The notes beneath the pieces were generated by a model, which was given only the letters and a program-made list of their open reading frames with translations, made no database searches and was not told the origin of the DNA. From the IMG/VR virus record IMGVR_UViG_3300046010_002080, positions 1 through 39,140 of that record: DNA of 39,140 nt; one strand, written 5' to 3'. The position numbers and the translations under genes are program-made. This DNA comes from a virus. Below, piece by piece: positions 11,074-18,716 of the stretch. Within the stretch, counting starts at the first letter, position 1, and every line of letters starts with the position of its first letter.

Positions 11074-11203
11074 TAGGAATACCCCCCTACCCCCCATAAA
11101 TAAAAATTTATAGTTGGTAGAGAAGTGGTTCCCTCGTGTAATCTTCATTTGAGGTAACCCCCCCACTCTTGCGAGTAGATAAACCATAGCATAATTGTGG
11201 CAC
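11074..11203. other. C-tract spacer between late terminator and replication promoter
   Basis: No convincing gene: the one open frame here reads through the terminator hairpin. It holds two C6 runs separated by TA (11083-11096) and a C7 run (11158-11164). Similar C runs are in the other two control regions. Confidence 0.5.
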
Positions 11204-11249
11204 AAAAAAAGAACCCCATCACCTCGGCGTGTTGCCAAGATGATGGGGT
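11204..11249 (-). terminator. Intrinsic terminator of the late operon
   Basis: In minus-strand RNA a 15-bp stem (11249-11235 with 11227-11213, two G-U pairs, loop 7 nt) is followed by UUC and seven U (11210-11204). Two of the pairs are G-U only in this direction and would be mismatches on the other strand, so the element is directional. It lies 14 bases after the last late gene. The repeat palindrome GTCTTAAGAC (11248-11257) touches its base. Confidence 0.92.
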
Positions 11250-11262
11250 CTTAAGACTTAGG

Positions 11263-11454
11263 TTACTTAGAACCCTTGCCGAACTCAGTTGCTTTTGGGT
11301 CTAATGCCTTGAGCACTGGACCTGCAACCGCTGCTACTGCTGCTGAGAGTAGAGCCTTTGGGCTTGTCTCACCTGCGAGATAGAGTGCAGTTACGGCAGC
11401 GAATGCTGCACGGAAGTACGTTGATGCGATTGCAATCAGTTTATCTTTGTTCAT
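11263..11454 (-). CDS. Holin-like membrane protein, 63 aa
   Basis: Two Ala-rich hydrophobic segments (about 13-27 and 35-49) separated by GETSPK, with charged ends: the shape of a small class II holin. ATG with AAGGAGAACCA upstream. It is the last gene of the late operon, next to the endolysin, where a holin is expected. Three other small membrane proteins nearby are rival candidates. Confidence 0.6.
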   Translation of the reverse strand: MNKDKLIAIASTYFRAAFAAVTALYLAGETSPKALLSAAVAAVAGPVLKALDPKATEFGKGSK

Positions 11455-11463
11455 TGGTTCTCC

Positions 11464-11973
11464 TTAGGATTTGAAGACTGGCTTACCGAACCCTACAACA
11501 AAAACAGGTAGGGACTTCTTCAGTGCTGAGCCATTCTTCTTCTTGTAAGCACGCTTCTTCAGGCAGACTTGCCCTCCGTTGCGTTGGTCACCCTTCTTAT
11601 CTGGGGCTGTGTTGCCCTCGATACAGGTAACTGTACCATCACCGTTATCACGGACGACGATTCCAACGTGGGAAATACGGTCAACTCCATCATTTGGGAA
11701 GTCGAAGAACACGATATCTCCTGGCAGTGGAGTGGCATCTTCTGCCTTCTCCCACTGGTCTTTCTTCATAAAGGCATTGGCACCTGCTGGGGTGTAGACG
11801 CAAGAAGGAATCTTCAAGCCCACCTCATTGGCACACCAGTTCACGAATGAACCACACCAAGGTTGAAAGTTAGCCTTGGTAAAGGCACCGTACTTGGTTT
11901 CATTGTCCTTAGGACCTTCGATAACTCCGAGTTGTTCTCGTGCTATCTTGATGAAGTCGTTACGTTGACCCAT
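11464..11973 (-). CDS. CHAP-domain endolysin, 169 aa
   Basis: CHAP amidase/endopeptidase: catalytic Cys40 in PWCGSFVNWC, His102 in ISHVGIV, Glu119 and Asn121 in CIEGN, with the typical PGDIVFF (84-90). The C-terminal 30 residues are basic (KKRAYKKKNGSALKK) and may bind the cell wall. It cuts peptidoglycan cross-links or the sugar-peptide bond for lysis. No signal peptide, so it needs a holin. TAATG overlap with the membrane protein upstream. Confidence 0.88.
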   Translation of the reverse strand: MGQRNDFIKIAREQLGVIEGPKDNETKYGAFTKANFQPWCGSFVNWCANEVGLKIPSCVYTPAGANAFMKKDQWEKAEDATPLPGDIVFFDFPNDGVDRISHVGIVVRDNGDGTVTCIEGNTAPDKKGDQRNGGQVCLKKRAYKKKNGSALKKSLPVFVVGFGKPVFKS

Positions 11974-12215
11974 TATTCACTCGCTTTCTTATCAACCTTA
12001 GCAAAGGCTTCATTGATTTCTTCTGCTGTCAGGCTTCCGTCTGCTAGGTAGAAGCGGGCAAGAGTCTCAAGTACGCGGGCTGCACCTAGTGCACCTGCTA
12101 ATACTCCTGCTTGCCATACTTCAATGCCTACTAGGGAACCAGCACCGATAACTCCGAGAGATTCTGCTGCGATAACAGCAAAGATTCTCATCATTACGCT
12201 TTTGAATGTATCCAT
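11973..12215 (-). CDS. Small membrane protein, 80 aa (holin candidate)
   Basis: Two Gly/Ala-rich hydrophobic segments (about 9-29 and 34-50), then a charged C-terminal helix (LTAEEINEAFAKVDKKASE). TAATG overlaps at both ends tie it to endolysin and the upstream 50-aa membrane protein. Could be a holin, an antiholin or a spanin-like partner; not separable by sequence alone. Confidence 0.55.
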   Translation of the reverse strand: MDTFKSVMMRIFAVIAAESLGVIGAGSLVGIEVWQAGVLAGALGAARVLETLARFYLADGSLTAEEINEAFAKVDKKASE

Positions 12216-12367
12216 TATTCTTCGTCCTTAGGGTTACGTAGAGGATAAGTAACTGCCCAAGCCACAAGGGTTCCAGCAATTGCATAACCGACTACTGTCT
12301 TTGCTGACCCATCAAGGACGACCCAGGCAATAAACATTCCTAGCAAGGTCCATAGTTGGTCAATCAT
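12215..12367 (-). CDS. Small membrane protein, 50 aa
   Basis: ATG at 12367 with AAGAGAT upstream; the TAA overlaps the next ATG. Two hydrophobic segments (about 5-18 and 24-41) and a charged tail RNPKDEE. This is the common size and shape of small holin-like proteins of actinophage lysis modules. Confidence 0.6.
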   Translation of the reverse strand: MIDQLWTLLGMFIAWVVLDGSAKTVVGYAIAGTLVAWAVTYPLRNPKDEE

Positions 12368-12381
12368 ATCTCTTAATATCT

Positions 12382-14277
12382 TCAAGGCTTACGTCTCCTT
12401 ACGGCTTTAGATTCACCAGCAGAGGCTCCGCCTCCGCCAGTTGTTCCTCCACCAGAGGGGGTTCTGGTAGTGGATGATGCAACTGATGCTGCCATACCTG
12501 CTGCATTAACTGCAGCCTGTGCAGCAATCACAGATGCGACAATAATTTTCTCTGATTCTTCACGTTCTTCTTCTGACATATCAGCACCGATACTTGCGAT
12601 AGCAAGCAGTGCTTCACCTGGGTCAGTGAAGATTGCGTTAAGTAATTCAGATGGGCTTTCAAGAACTACTAATGCAGCAGCCACTTCGGCTGTGATAACA
12701 ACCTCATTACCGTTCTCATCCTCACGGATTTCAACAGGTGTGTCAGGTGGTAAGTCTTGATAAGTAATACCAGCATCTTCAATAGCCTGTGCTGTAATCG
12801 GCGTGCCTTGAGATGCTTCAACAAGTTGCTCTGCTACGATTTGTCTCTCTTCTGCAGTTGCAGTAGGAGGTGCGACAGGGGGTTCAGGTTGAGGTTCTTC
12901 TGGGACGACTGGAGGCGCAGGAGGTTCGGGTTGCGCTGGCTCAGGTTCAGGTTCTGGCGTATCTGGTATTGGTTCAACAAGAGGGGGTTCTGATGGAGGT
13001 TCAGGAGCAGGTTCTTCCTCTACTGGAGCAGGAGGCTCTTCCATTGGAGGCTCACCGATTGAACCCTCAGGGTCAGGGATTGCCACAGGAGGTTCAGGTT
13101 CAACAGGAGGAGGTTCTTCTGCAGGGGCAGGAGGCTCTACTGGTACTGGAACAGGCTCAGGGACAGGTTCAACTGCTGGAGGCTCTGGTACGGGCACAGG
13201 CTGGGGTGCTGGCTCAGGTTGAGGCAGAGGTTCTGGAGTTGGCTCTGGCTGTGGGATTGGAACGGGTTGCGTTGGCACCACAGGCACGGGTTCAGGAAGA
13301 GGAGTAGGTTGTGGTACAGGAACTGGTACAGGTTGTGGGATTGGTTCTGGTTCCACTGTTGGTGGGACTACTGGTATGGGTGTTGGCTCAACAGGAACAG
13401 GAATAGGTAATGGCTCTGGGGTTGGCTGTGGCGTTGGCTGTACTGGCACTGGCGTATTGGTATCTACAGGGGTTGGAGTAGGCAATGGAGTGGGTTGTAC
13501 TGTTGGGGTTTCTGTCGGGGTGGGTTGTGGGCTGGATTCAGGCAACGGGGAAGGCGAACTTTCTACCCCTGTTGGTGAAGCAGAAGGAGAAGGAATAGGC
13601 GATGGAGTATTCTCAGAAGTATTTGTTGGAGAAGGTGAAGGGGTTGGAGTCACAGTTGGTGTTGGAGAAGGCTCGACAGTTGGTTCAGCAGTCGGACTTG
13701 GACTTGGCTCAACTGAGGGTACAGGACTCGGAGTTGGAGATGGTTCGGGTGAAACAGAAGGCTCACTTGAGGGAGTCGGAGTTGGAGATGGCGTTGGACT
13801 TGGCTCAGTCGAAGGCGATGGGGAGGGACTAGGAGATGGCTCAGGCGTTGTGGTTTCTGTTGGGGTTGGGCTTGGGCTTGGCGTTGGACTTTCTGTTGGT
13901 GAAGGTGATGCTTCGTTCGATTGAGGAGAGGGTGTCGGTGTTGGAGTCGGAGTAGGCGCTATGCCATTGTAATATCTTCCGATACCTGTGTAGTTATCAC
14001 TTATGTAAGTGGTCCACTCACCAATAAATCCACCTTCACAAAACAATCTAGCAATGTCACCCTTGCCATCAAAGAAAGGGTTATCAGCATTCCAACCTGT
14101 AGTTGCAGTGTGAGTTTCTCCAGCAGGATTAGCACAGATAATTGTTACACCTGAAACCATTAACTCTGGTGGTGTTGCTTGTGCAAGCATAGGAAAAAAT
14201 AAAGATGTTCCAATAACTAAAGAGAATGCTGCTAGTGCTCTACTCTTTCTCGCAAAGGAGTAAGTAAATTTGGTCAA
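12382..14277 (-). CDS. Secreted proline-rich protein, 631 aa
   Basis: TTG start with GGAAG upstream, overlapping the previous gene by 38 bases. Residues 1-35 are a typical signal peptide ending in AQA. Residues about 36-105 form a Cys- and aromatic-containing segment ([25 protein letters not shown]). Residues about 107-500 are almost wholly Pro with Thr/Ser/Glu/Val/Gln, first Pro-Thr/Pro-Ser, then Pro-Val/Pro-Glu. A helical domain of about 100 residues follows ([24 protein letters not shown]), then a Gly-rich end and RRRKP. It is in the late operon next to lysis genes. A cell-wall-spanning or envelope-exposed rod is plausible; function unknown. Confidence 0.75.
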   Translation of the reverse strand: MTKFTYSFARKSRALAAFSLVIGTSLFFPMLAQATPPELMVSGVTIICANPAGETHTATTGWNADNPFFDGKGDIARLFCEGGFIGEWTTYISDNYTGIGRYYNGIAPTPTPTPTPSPQSNEASPSPTESPTPSPSPTPTETTTPEPSPSPSPSPSTEPSPTPSPTPTPSSEPSVSPEPSPTPSPVPSVEPSPSPTAEPTVEPSPTPTVTPTPSPSPTNTSENTPSPIPSPSASPTGVESSPSPLPESSPQPTPTETPTVQPTPLPTPTPVDTNTPVPVQPTPQPTPEPLPIPVPVEPTPIPVVPPTVEPEPIPQPVPVPVPQPTPLPEPVPVVPTQPVPIPQPEPTPEPLPQPEPAPQPVPVPEPPAVEPVPEPVPVPVEPPAPAEEPPPVEPEPPVAIPDPEGSIGEPPMEEPPAPVEEEPAPEPPSEPPLVEPIPDTPEPEPEPAQPEPPAPPVVPEEPQPEPPVAPPTATAEERQIVAEQLVEASQGTPITAQAIEDAGITYQDLPPDTPVEIREDENGNEVVITAEVAAALVVLESPSELLNAIFTDPGEALLAIASIGADMSEEEREESEKIIVASVIAAQAAVNAAGMAASVASSTTRTPSGGGTTGGGGASAGESKAVRRRKP

Positions 14278-14437
14278 CGCGTTCTTCCAATCGGTTCACT
14301 TGGTCTTTCACGGAACCGCCCCCGTTTGGTTTTAACTCGTATAGATAATGTTTAACAAGCCATCTAATAAGTCCAGCAAACCCTGCTGTTAATGTCATAA
14401 GGGCAACTGCTAAGCCAGCCCACTCTGTTGCTGTCAT
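14240..14437 (-). CDS. Membrane-anchored coiled-coil protein, 65 aa
   Basis: One membrane segment (about 7-27, [16 protein letters not shown]), then a basic stretch, then a short coiled coil ([19 protein letters not shown]). This is the layout of the small anchor proteins (DUF2746-like) found in many actinophage lysis modules and of some holins. Good ATG start four bases after the preceding gene's stop. Confidence 0.6.
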   Translation of the reverse strand: MTATEWAGLAVALMTLTAGFAGLIRWLVKHYLYELKPNGGGSVKDQVNRLEERVDQIYLLLCEKE

Positions 14438-14440
14438 CGC

Positions 14441-16489
14441 TTATACCGTTCTGATTGTTATCTCAAGTACGCCACCGAAACCATCGAAACGCTTATCGGG
14501 TGGTGTCATACGGGTGAATGTGACTTGTTCAATTACTGCCTGACGAGATTCGCCAGTTGATAAATCTTGCCAGGTAATAACGTCACCTGTTTCTTCTACA
14601 TCTTCTAAAGATTGAATGCGGTCAAAGGCCCTGCCTTCGTAACCAACTATTGTGTTGTACTTGTCTGTCTCAATATCAAAGCAGTACACAGGAAAGCGCA
14701 TCACACGCTGACGTGGAGTAGCAATGGTTGCCTTGGCTTGGTATCCCTTGAAGGTGGGACCCTTAGTTGAATCTGTTGCATCACGGTAAAGAATAAACTT
14801 ATAAGCAACATACTCTTGAGCAGTTGCAGGACTAGATGTTCCAACCTCAATAGGTGGAATCGATGCATCATATGAGATGTGGTCATACTCAACGCCATCT
14901 TTGTCAACAGTTTCAAGTGTCATTGAACCGAAAGCAAAGTCACCACGTCCTAATAGACGCTTAAAGTTCTTAGGTTCAAGAGTTCCATATCGAATATTGC
15001 CTGTTGTAATAAAGCCAGTTGTGTTAAGTGTTGTTGCGTCTTCTACATAGACTGCTCCATCAGCAGATGATGCGTATGCAGTGGCAAACATAAGTCTATC
15101 GGTAACTGTTGGGTCAGTATTACCTGCAAAACAAACAGCAGTTGTTACGTGTCCAGTTGTACCGCCGTAATAGATATCGTTTGCCCAGGCAAAGCGTAAA
15201 GGTTCTAGTTCATTACTTAAGTCAATACGAATTAATCCTGGTTCACCATCAACGCTAGTAGCACACCACACGTAGTGGTCACGTGCTGCAAAGTCATAGC
15301 AAGGCTGTGTTGTTTCCACAATGAGTGGACCATAACTAATAGAACCATCATCTCGAACAGTGGCTGCACGAATACCTTTGTTAGTACCAATCATCATATA
15401 TCCAAGATAGTAATAAATCTTGTGAACTATCTCACCAACTGGGAATTCGGCAGCAACTATTGCCTGACTTAAGACAGGCATTGCACCAGTAGAAGTTACA
15501 AGCGTATATCTCTCAATGGTTGATTGTGCTCCATTGTATCCAGAGATGTAGATTGCAGTACCTGATGCAGTTATACTTGTGTATACGTGACCAGTTGATG
15601 GGTTTGTATATACCAATGTAGGTGTTGATGTTGCAGCAGCAGCGCACTCATATACCTTATTATCAGCACAGATAACTAAACGTGCCTTGACATAATCCAT
15701 AACACCATTAGTAATTATCTGGCTGTTATCAAATATCTTAAACTCATCTGCTGTGCTTGCTGATGAACCAGTTAAAGGCTTGCCAAAGGCAGTAAGTTTT
15801 GTTGTTCCGCCAGATAGTTTATTGGTAATCCAGTAGGCATTAGTTCCATCATCGCAGATTGCATAGACTGGATAGACACCAGCACCTGCGGTGTAATCAA
15901 TAAAGTGAACTGGGTTGGATGGGTCTGTTACTTTAATCTTGTCAACATCGTACTCATCTTGAAGTAGTGCACCAGTAAAGGTGCTCCACTTGATAGAGCG
16001 TAGGTGCTGATTAACTACTCCATTAGATGCAATAGCACCAGTAGTATTGTGACCAGCGGTTACATTCTTAAGAAGAGTTGCTTGTCCCTTAGTCCAGACA
16101 TCTACACCCTTGCTATCTGCAAAACGGTAGTGACCGTTTTCATCGGTAGTTGCAGGGTCATAGAACTTAATACCTGAGCCAGAGTGGAATGACATCTGAC
16201 TTCTAATCCACCAACCAGTCAGTGATTGCTCACCTGGCTCTTGACCATTATCAAACTGGTCTTTGCGAAAGGGTGCAGTCTGGCGGATATAAGGACGAGC
16301 ATCATTGATTGCATAGATGAATGGAAGTCCACCTAATGCCACATCGTAGGCTACATCTGTATTCTGCCAGGTGCTAGTAGATGAGACGATACCAATGTCG
16401 GCAACACCACGTGCAATAGTAGATATACCACTGCCGTCAAAGGAACTATAGACTCCACTATCACCTTCGGTTATGTCTCTACCAGCCAC
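14441..16489 (-). CDS. Tail nozzle/hub-like protein, 682 aa
   Basis: Beta-rich protein with repeated short strand patterns (for example GTNAYWITNKLSGGTTKLTA, AYASSADGAVYVED) suggesting a propeller-like body, without cysteine motifs or enzymes I recognise. Its size and its place after the fibre genes fit a short-tail nozzle (T7 gp12-like) or tail hub; the match is by context and length, not by a visible motif. GTG start with AAGGAGATACG. Contains CTTAAGACAGG at 15468 inside a near-perfect 20-bp palindrome. Confidence 0.5.
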   Translation of the reverse strand: MAGRDITEGDSGVYSSFDGSGISTIARGVADIGIVSSTSTWQNTDVAYDVALGGLPFIYAINDARPYIRQTAPFRKDQFDNGQEPGEQSLTGWWIRSQMSFHSGSGIKFYDPATTDENGHYRFADSKGVDVWTKGQATLLKNVTAGHNTTGAIASNGVVNQHLRSIKWSTFTGALLQDEYDVDKIKVTDPSNPVHFIDYTAGAGVYPVYAICDDGTNAYWITNKLSGGTTKLTAFGKPLTGSSASTADEFKIFDNSQIITNGVMDYVKARLVICADNKVYECAAAATSTPTLVYTNPSTGHVYTSITASGTAIYISGYNGAQSTIERYTLVTSTGAMPVLSQAIVAAEFPVGEIVHKIYYYLGYMMIGTNKGIRAATVRDDGSISYGPLIVETTQPCYDFAARDHYVWCATSVDGEPGLIRIDLSNELEPLRFAWANDIYYGGTTGHVTTAVCFAGNTDPTVTDRLMFATAYASSADGAVYVEDATTLNTTGFITTGNIRYGTLEPKNFKRLLGRGDFAFGSMTLETVDKDGVEYDHISYDASIPPIEVGTSSPATAQEYVAYKFILYRDATDSTKGPTFKGYQAKATIATPRQRVMRFPVYCFDIETDKYNTIVGYEGRAFDRIQSLEDVEETGDVITWQDLSTGESRQAVIEQVTFTRMTPPDKRFDGFGGVLEITIRTV

Positions 16490-16518
16490 CGTATCTCCTT
16501 AAGTCATAAAAAATTAGT

Positions 16519-16541
16519 TGAGCAGTTTGTATCCTTGCTCA
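16519..16541 (-). terminator. Weak terminator-like hairpin between fibre cassettes and nozzle gene
   Basis: On the minus strand TGAGCA (16541-16536) pairs with TGCTCA (16524-16519), followed after a few bases by six T. The stem is short, so partial attenuation at most. It lies in the 95-base gap between the last fibre cassette and the nozzle-like gene. Confidence 0.35.
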
Positions 16542-16584
16542 GGGATAATCTATTTACTTACACAATCGGTGTGAAGTGTTCCAC

Positions 16585-16830
16585 TTATAATCCAAGTGCT
16601 GCTTTAAGGTCTGCAACTGATAAGCCAACCTTTGCCAGTTTATCTGCCACAGTTGGTTCAGGCATTGGTAAAGGTTTATGCGCTGCTAGACCAGCCGTTG
16701 CTTCTTCTAAAGTTAAATCTCCAGTAATGAATAACTTATCGTCGCAAATATAAATACTATCGCAACCTAATTCTTCTTTTAATTGAAAATGGTTGATAAC
16801 TATTGAGGCATCAAACTCGTGTATGTTCAT
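16585..16830 (-). CDS. Small fibre-associated protein, 81 aa (paralogue 3)
   Basis: Clearly related to the 82-aa protein at 17544: both have an N-terminal beta segment (FDASIVINHFQLKEEL), GDLT-EEA-AGLAAH-PLP, and end with VADKLAKVGLSVADLKAALG. The last helix also resembles the 94-aa protein at 18432. Each copy directly follows a fibre gene, like a fibre-assembly chaperone or adaptor. Just after its stop is GTGGAACACTT, shared with the 94-aa gene. Confidence 0.65.
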   Translation of the reverse strand: MNIHEFDASIVINHFQLKEELGCDSIYICDDKLFITGDLTLEEATAGLAAHKPLPMPEPTVADKLAKVGLSVADLKAALGL

Positions 16831-16833
16831 ATT

Positions 16834-17544
16834 CTATGCTCCTAAATATGTTGCTTGAAAGTCGGTTACATATCTGTAAGTAGCACTTGTGCCACCTTGC
16901 TGAATATATAACTGAATATAATCATTAACTGCTAAATTCAAAACTAGACCTAATCCAAAGCCATCTGCTCTTGTATCTGTTCTTGCTAAAACTGAATTGT
17001 TCAAACTTATACCAGCCCCTTGAGCAAGATTTGCGCCGTTAAGCCATAATTGCAAAATAAAATAACCATTAAATGTTTCTGGGAAGCCGTAAGTAGTTAC
17101 CAAATACTTTCCCGCTTTACCTGCGGGAATAGTTATTCTTGTGTTGTTGGTAGTTGGGTCGTGATAAGCGTCAGTATCCCAAGAATCAGCACCAGCAAAA
17201 GGTACTGCAAAAGGTGTCGGTGTAGAGTTAATAGTCGAATAATAATTTGTTAATCCAACACCTGTGTAACTAGGCGTTGATGGTGTCGCCCATTTTAAGC
17301 CTGTCGCAGTGGAACTATCTGCTACGAGTGTCTCGCCGTTGTTGCCTACTGCTAGGCGTGCTGGTGTGTCAGCAGCCGTTGCTGTAATGATGTCACCCTT
17401 AGCATCAATGATAGTAGGGTTAACAGCAGTAGCCTGAGTAATGTAGTCAGGGTGTCCGTGTCCACCTACTCCGATTGGATACCAAACATTGTCGGTTGCA
17501 TCCCAAACATAGCCTGGTCTTGGTGTATTACTGATGGTTGCCAT
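16834..17544 (-). CDS. Tail fibre/receptor-binding protein, 236 aa
   Basis: N-terminal PGYVWDATDNVWYPIG is a typical short fibre head; residues about 46-90 (DAKGDIITATAADTPARLAVG, LVADSSTATGLKWATPS) match a segment of the 922-aa fibre. The C-terminal 135 residues (RITIPAGKAGKYLVTTYG, VNDYIQLYI, FQATYLGA) look like a C1q/TNF-type jelly roll that trimerises and could bind the receptor. It is followed by its own small partner gene. Confidence 0.7.
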   Translation of the reverse strand: MATISNTPRPGYVWDATDNVWYPIGVGGHGHPDYITQATAVNPTIIDAKGDIITATAADTPARLAVGNNGETLVADSSTATGLKWATPSTPSYTGVGLTNYYSTINSTPTPFAVPFAGADSWDTDAYHDPTTNNTRITIPAGKAGKYLVTTYGFPETFNGYFILQLWLNGANLAQGAGISLNNSVLARTDTRADGFGLGLVLNLAVNDYIQLYIQQGGTSATYRYVTDFQATYLGA

Positions 17545-17792
17545 TAGTTACTCCCTAGTGCTGCTTTGAGTTCTTCAAGTGATAGACCAACTGATGCTAA
17601 CTTCTCAGCAACTGTTGGTTGTGAAAATGGTAATGGGTTATGAGCAGCAAGTCCTGCTGCTGCTTGTTCTTGCGTTAAATCTCCACCAATAATTAACTTA
17701 TCTTCACGAACATAAACTTCATTGCAATTAAGTTCGTTTTTAAGTTGTGCGCCATTAATTGATTCTGGAATATCAAACTCATAAAAATTCAT
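17544..17792 (-). CDS. Small fibre-associated protein, 82 aa (paralogue 2)
   Basis: Paralogue of the 81-aa protein at 16585, with roughly half the residues identical, including GDLTQEQAAAGLAAHNPLP and a C-terminal helix VGLSLEELKAALG. It starts just after the 196-aa fibre gene and overlaps the next fibre gene's start at one base. Proposed fibre chaperone or adaptor. Confidence 0.65.
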   Translation of the reverse strand: MNFYEFDIPESINGAQLKNELNCNEVYVREDKLIIGGDLTQEQAAAGLAAHNPLPFSQPTVAEKLASVGLSLEELKAALGSN

Positions 17793-17794
17793 TA

Positions 17795-18385
17795 TTATGC
17801 TCCTAGAAATTGAATTGAAAAACGAGCGTTTTCTTTAGTTGGTGAACCATCGGCTCCGCCTAAAACTTCAAAGTAATCACCAGCAACTGCTGTTGCAACA
17901 ACTGAAGCGGTAGTACGGATATAACCAGTTCCAAGCGCCCATACTTGTCCACCTTCTATGCCATTTGAAATTGCTGAACCATTTTTATAGAAATAAATTT
18001 GAGTAAAACTAGACGCATTCCACAATCTTGCGTGTACGGTCAAAAGATATTTACCATCTTTGCCCGATGGAATTGTCATACGACCTGTATTACTGACCGT
18101 ACTATGAAAACTATCAGTATCTACTTCTTCGTTTCCAAAAGTTAAAACAGTTGCTACTCCAGAAGTTAATGCTTGCGAAGTATTACTCCAAGCAATTGCT
18201 CCCACAAATGCAGGAGTACCACTACTAGGCGTAGCCCAACTAGGCACACCACCAGCCACAGTCAAGACCTGACTAGTAGAACCGATACCTAGACGAGCAG
18301 GTGTACCTGCAGCAGAGGCATAGTAAGTGTCACCCGTAGTTGTTAAAAGACCATCGATGTTTGCTACATCTCTTGCTCTTGTCAT
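17795..18385 (-). CDS. Tail fibre/receptor-binding protein, 196 aa
   Basis: Short fibre: N-terminal MTRARDVANIDGLLTTTG is a common head segment in tail fibres, then AGTPARLGIGSTSQVL and WATPSSGTPA link it to the other two fibres, and the C-terminal 120 residues (MTIPSGKDGKYLLTVHA, YFYKNGSAIS, FSIQFLGA) form a C1q/TNF-like jelly roll related to that of the 236-aa fibre. Middle cassette of three. Confidence 0.7.
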   Translation of the reverse strand: MTRARDVANIDGLLTTTGDTYYASAAGTPARLGIGSTSQVLTVAGGVPSWATPSSGTPAFVGAIAWSNTSQALTSGVATVLTFGNEEVDTDSFHSTVSNTGRMTIPSGKDGKYLLTVHARLWNASSFTQIYFYKNGSAISNGIEGGQVWALGTGYIRTTASVVATAVAGDYFEVLGGADGSPTKENARFSIQFLGA

Positions 18386-18431
18386 TTGTTATCTCCTAGT
18401 TTGTCAGTAATTATCTTAGTCAAGTGTTCCA

Positions 18432-18716
18432 CTATGCAGGCTCTTCAGGCTTAGGCATTAAACCCATTGCAATCAAATCTGCTTCAGTTAAGCCAAGTGC
18501 AAGAAGTTTTGTTTTTGCTGCCGTTTTATCTGCTTGGGTTTTTGCTTCGGTTTCGGCTTTTGCTTCATCATCTAAACGGGCTTGCGCCCAATCTTTCACA
18601 ATAGCCTCATAATCAGTTGGGCTAACCTCGGTATAGCCAACTTCATCGCTACCTGTTCGCAAGCCATTTGGATTTTCTGCCTTAATAATTGCAATCATTT
18701 CATTTAGTGTTGTCAT
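18432..18716 (-). CDS. Small fibre-associated protein, 94 aa (paralogue 1)
   Basis: Start at ATG 18716, overlapping the fibre stop (TAATG); a longer frame to 18812 lies inside the fibre gene. A helical acidic protein with a Lys/Ala/Glu/Thr-rich middle and the ending LLALGLTEADLIAMGL, which resembles the last helix of the two ~81-aa partners. Its 3' flank GTGGAACACTT is also found after the 81-aa gene at 16585. Confidence 0.6.
   Translation of the reverse strand: MTTLNEMIAIIKAENPNGLRTGSDEVGYTEVSPTDYEAIVKDWAQARLDDEAKAETEAKTQADKTAAKTKLLALGLTEADLIAMGLMPKPEEPA

Noticed and set aside
11083-11164. G-quadruplex on the minus strand
   Set aside because: Only two G6 runs lie close together; a third is over 60 bases away, so a stable intramolecular quadruplex is not supported.
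11053-11238. 61-aa minus-strand frame
   Set aside because: It reads through the late terminator and the operator-like repeat and has no protein-like composition.
12870-13307. Another plus-strand frame rich in Gln, Leu, Val and Glu
   Set aside because: Also the complement of the repetitive proline-rich gene; no independent signal.
13376-13924. Long plus-strand frame rich in Gly, Val and Ser opposite the proline-rich gene
   Set aside because: It is the antisense of Pro-Thr/Pro-Ser codons; low complexity follows from the real gene, and no ribosome site or neighbours support it.
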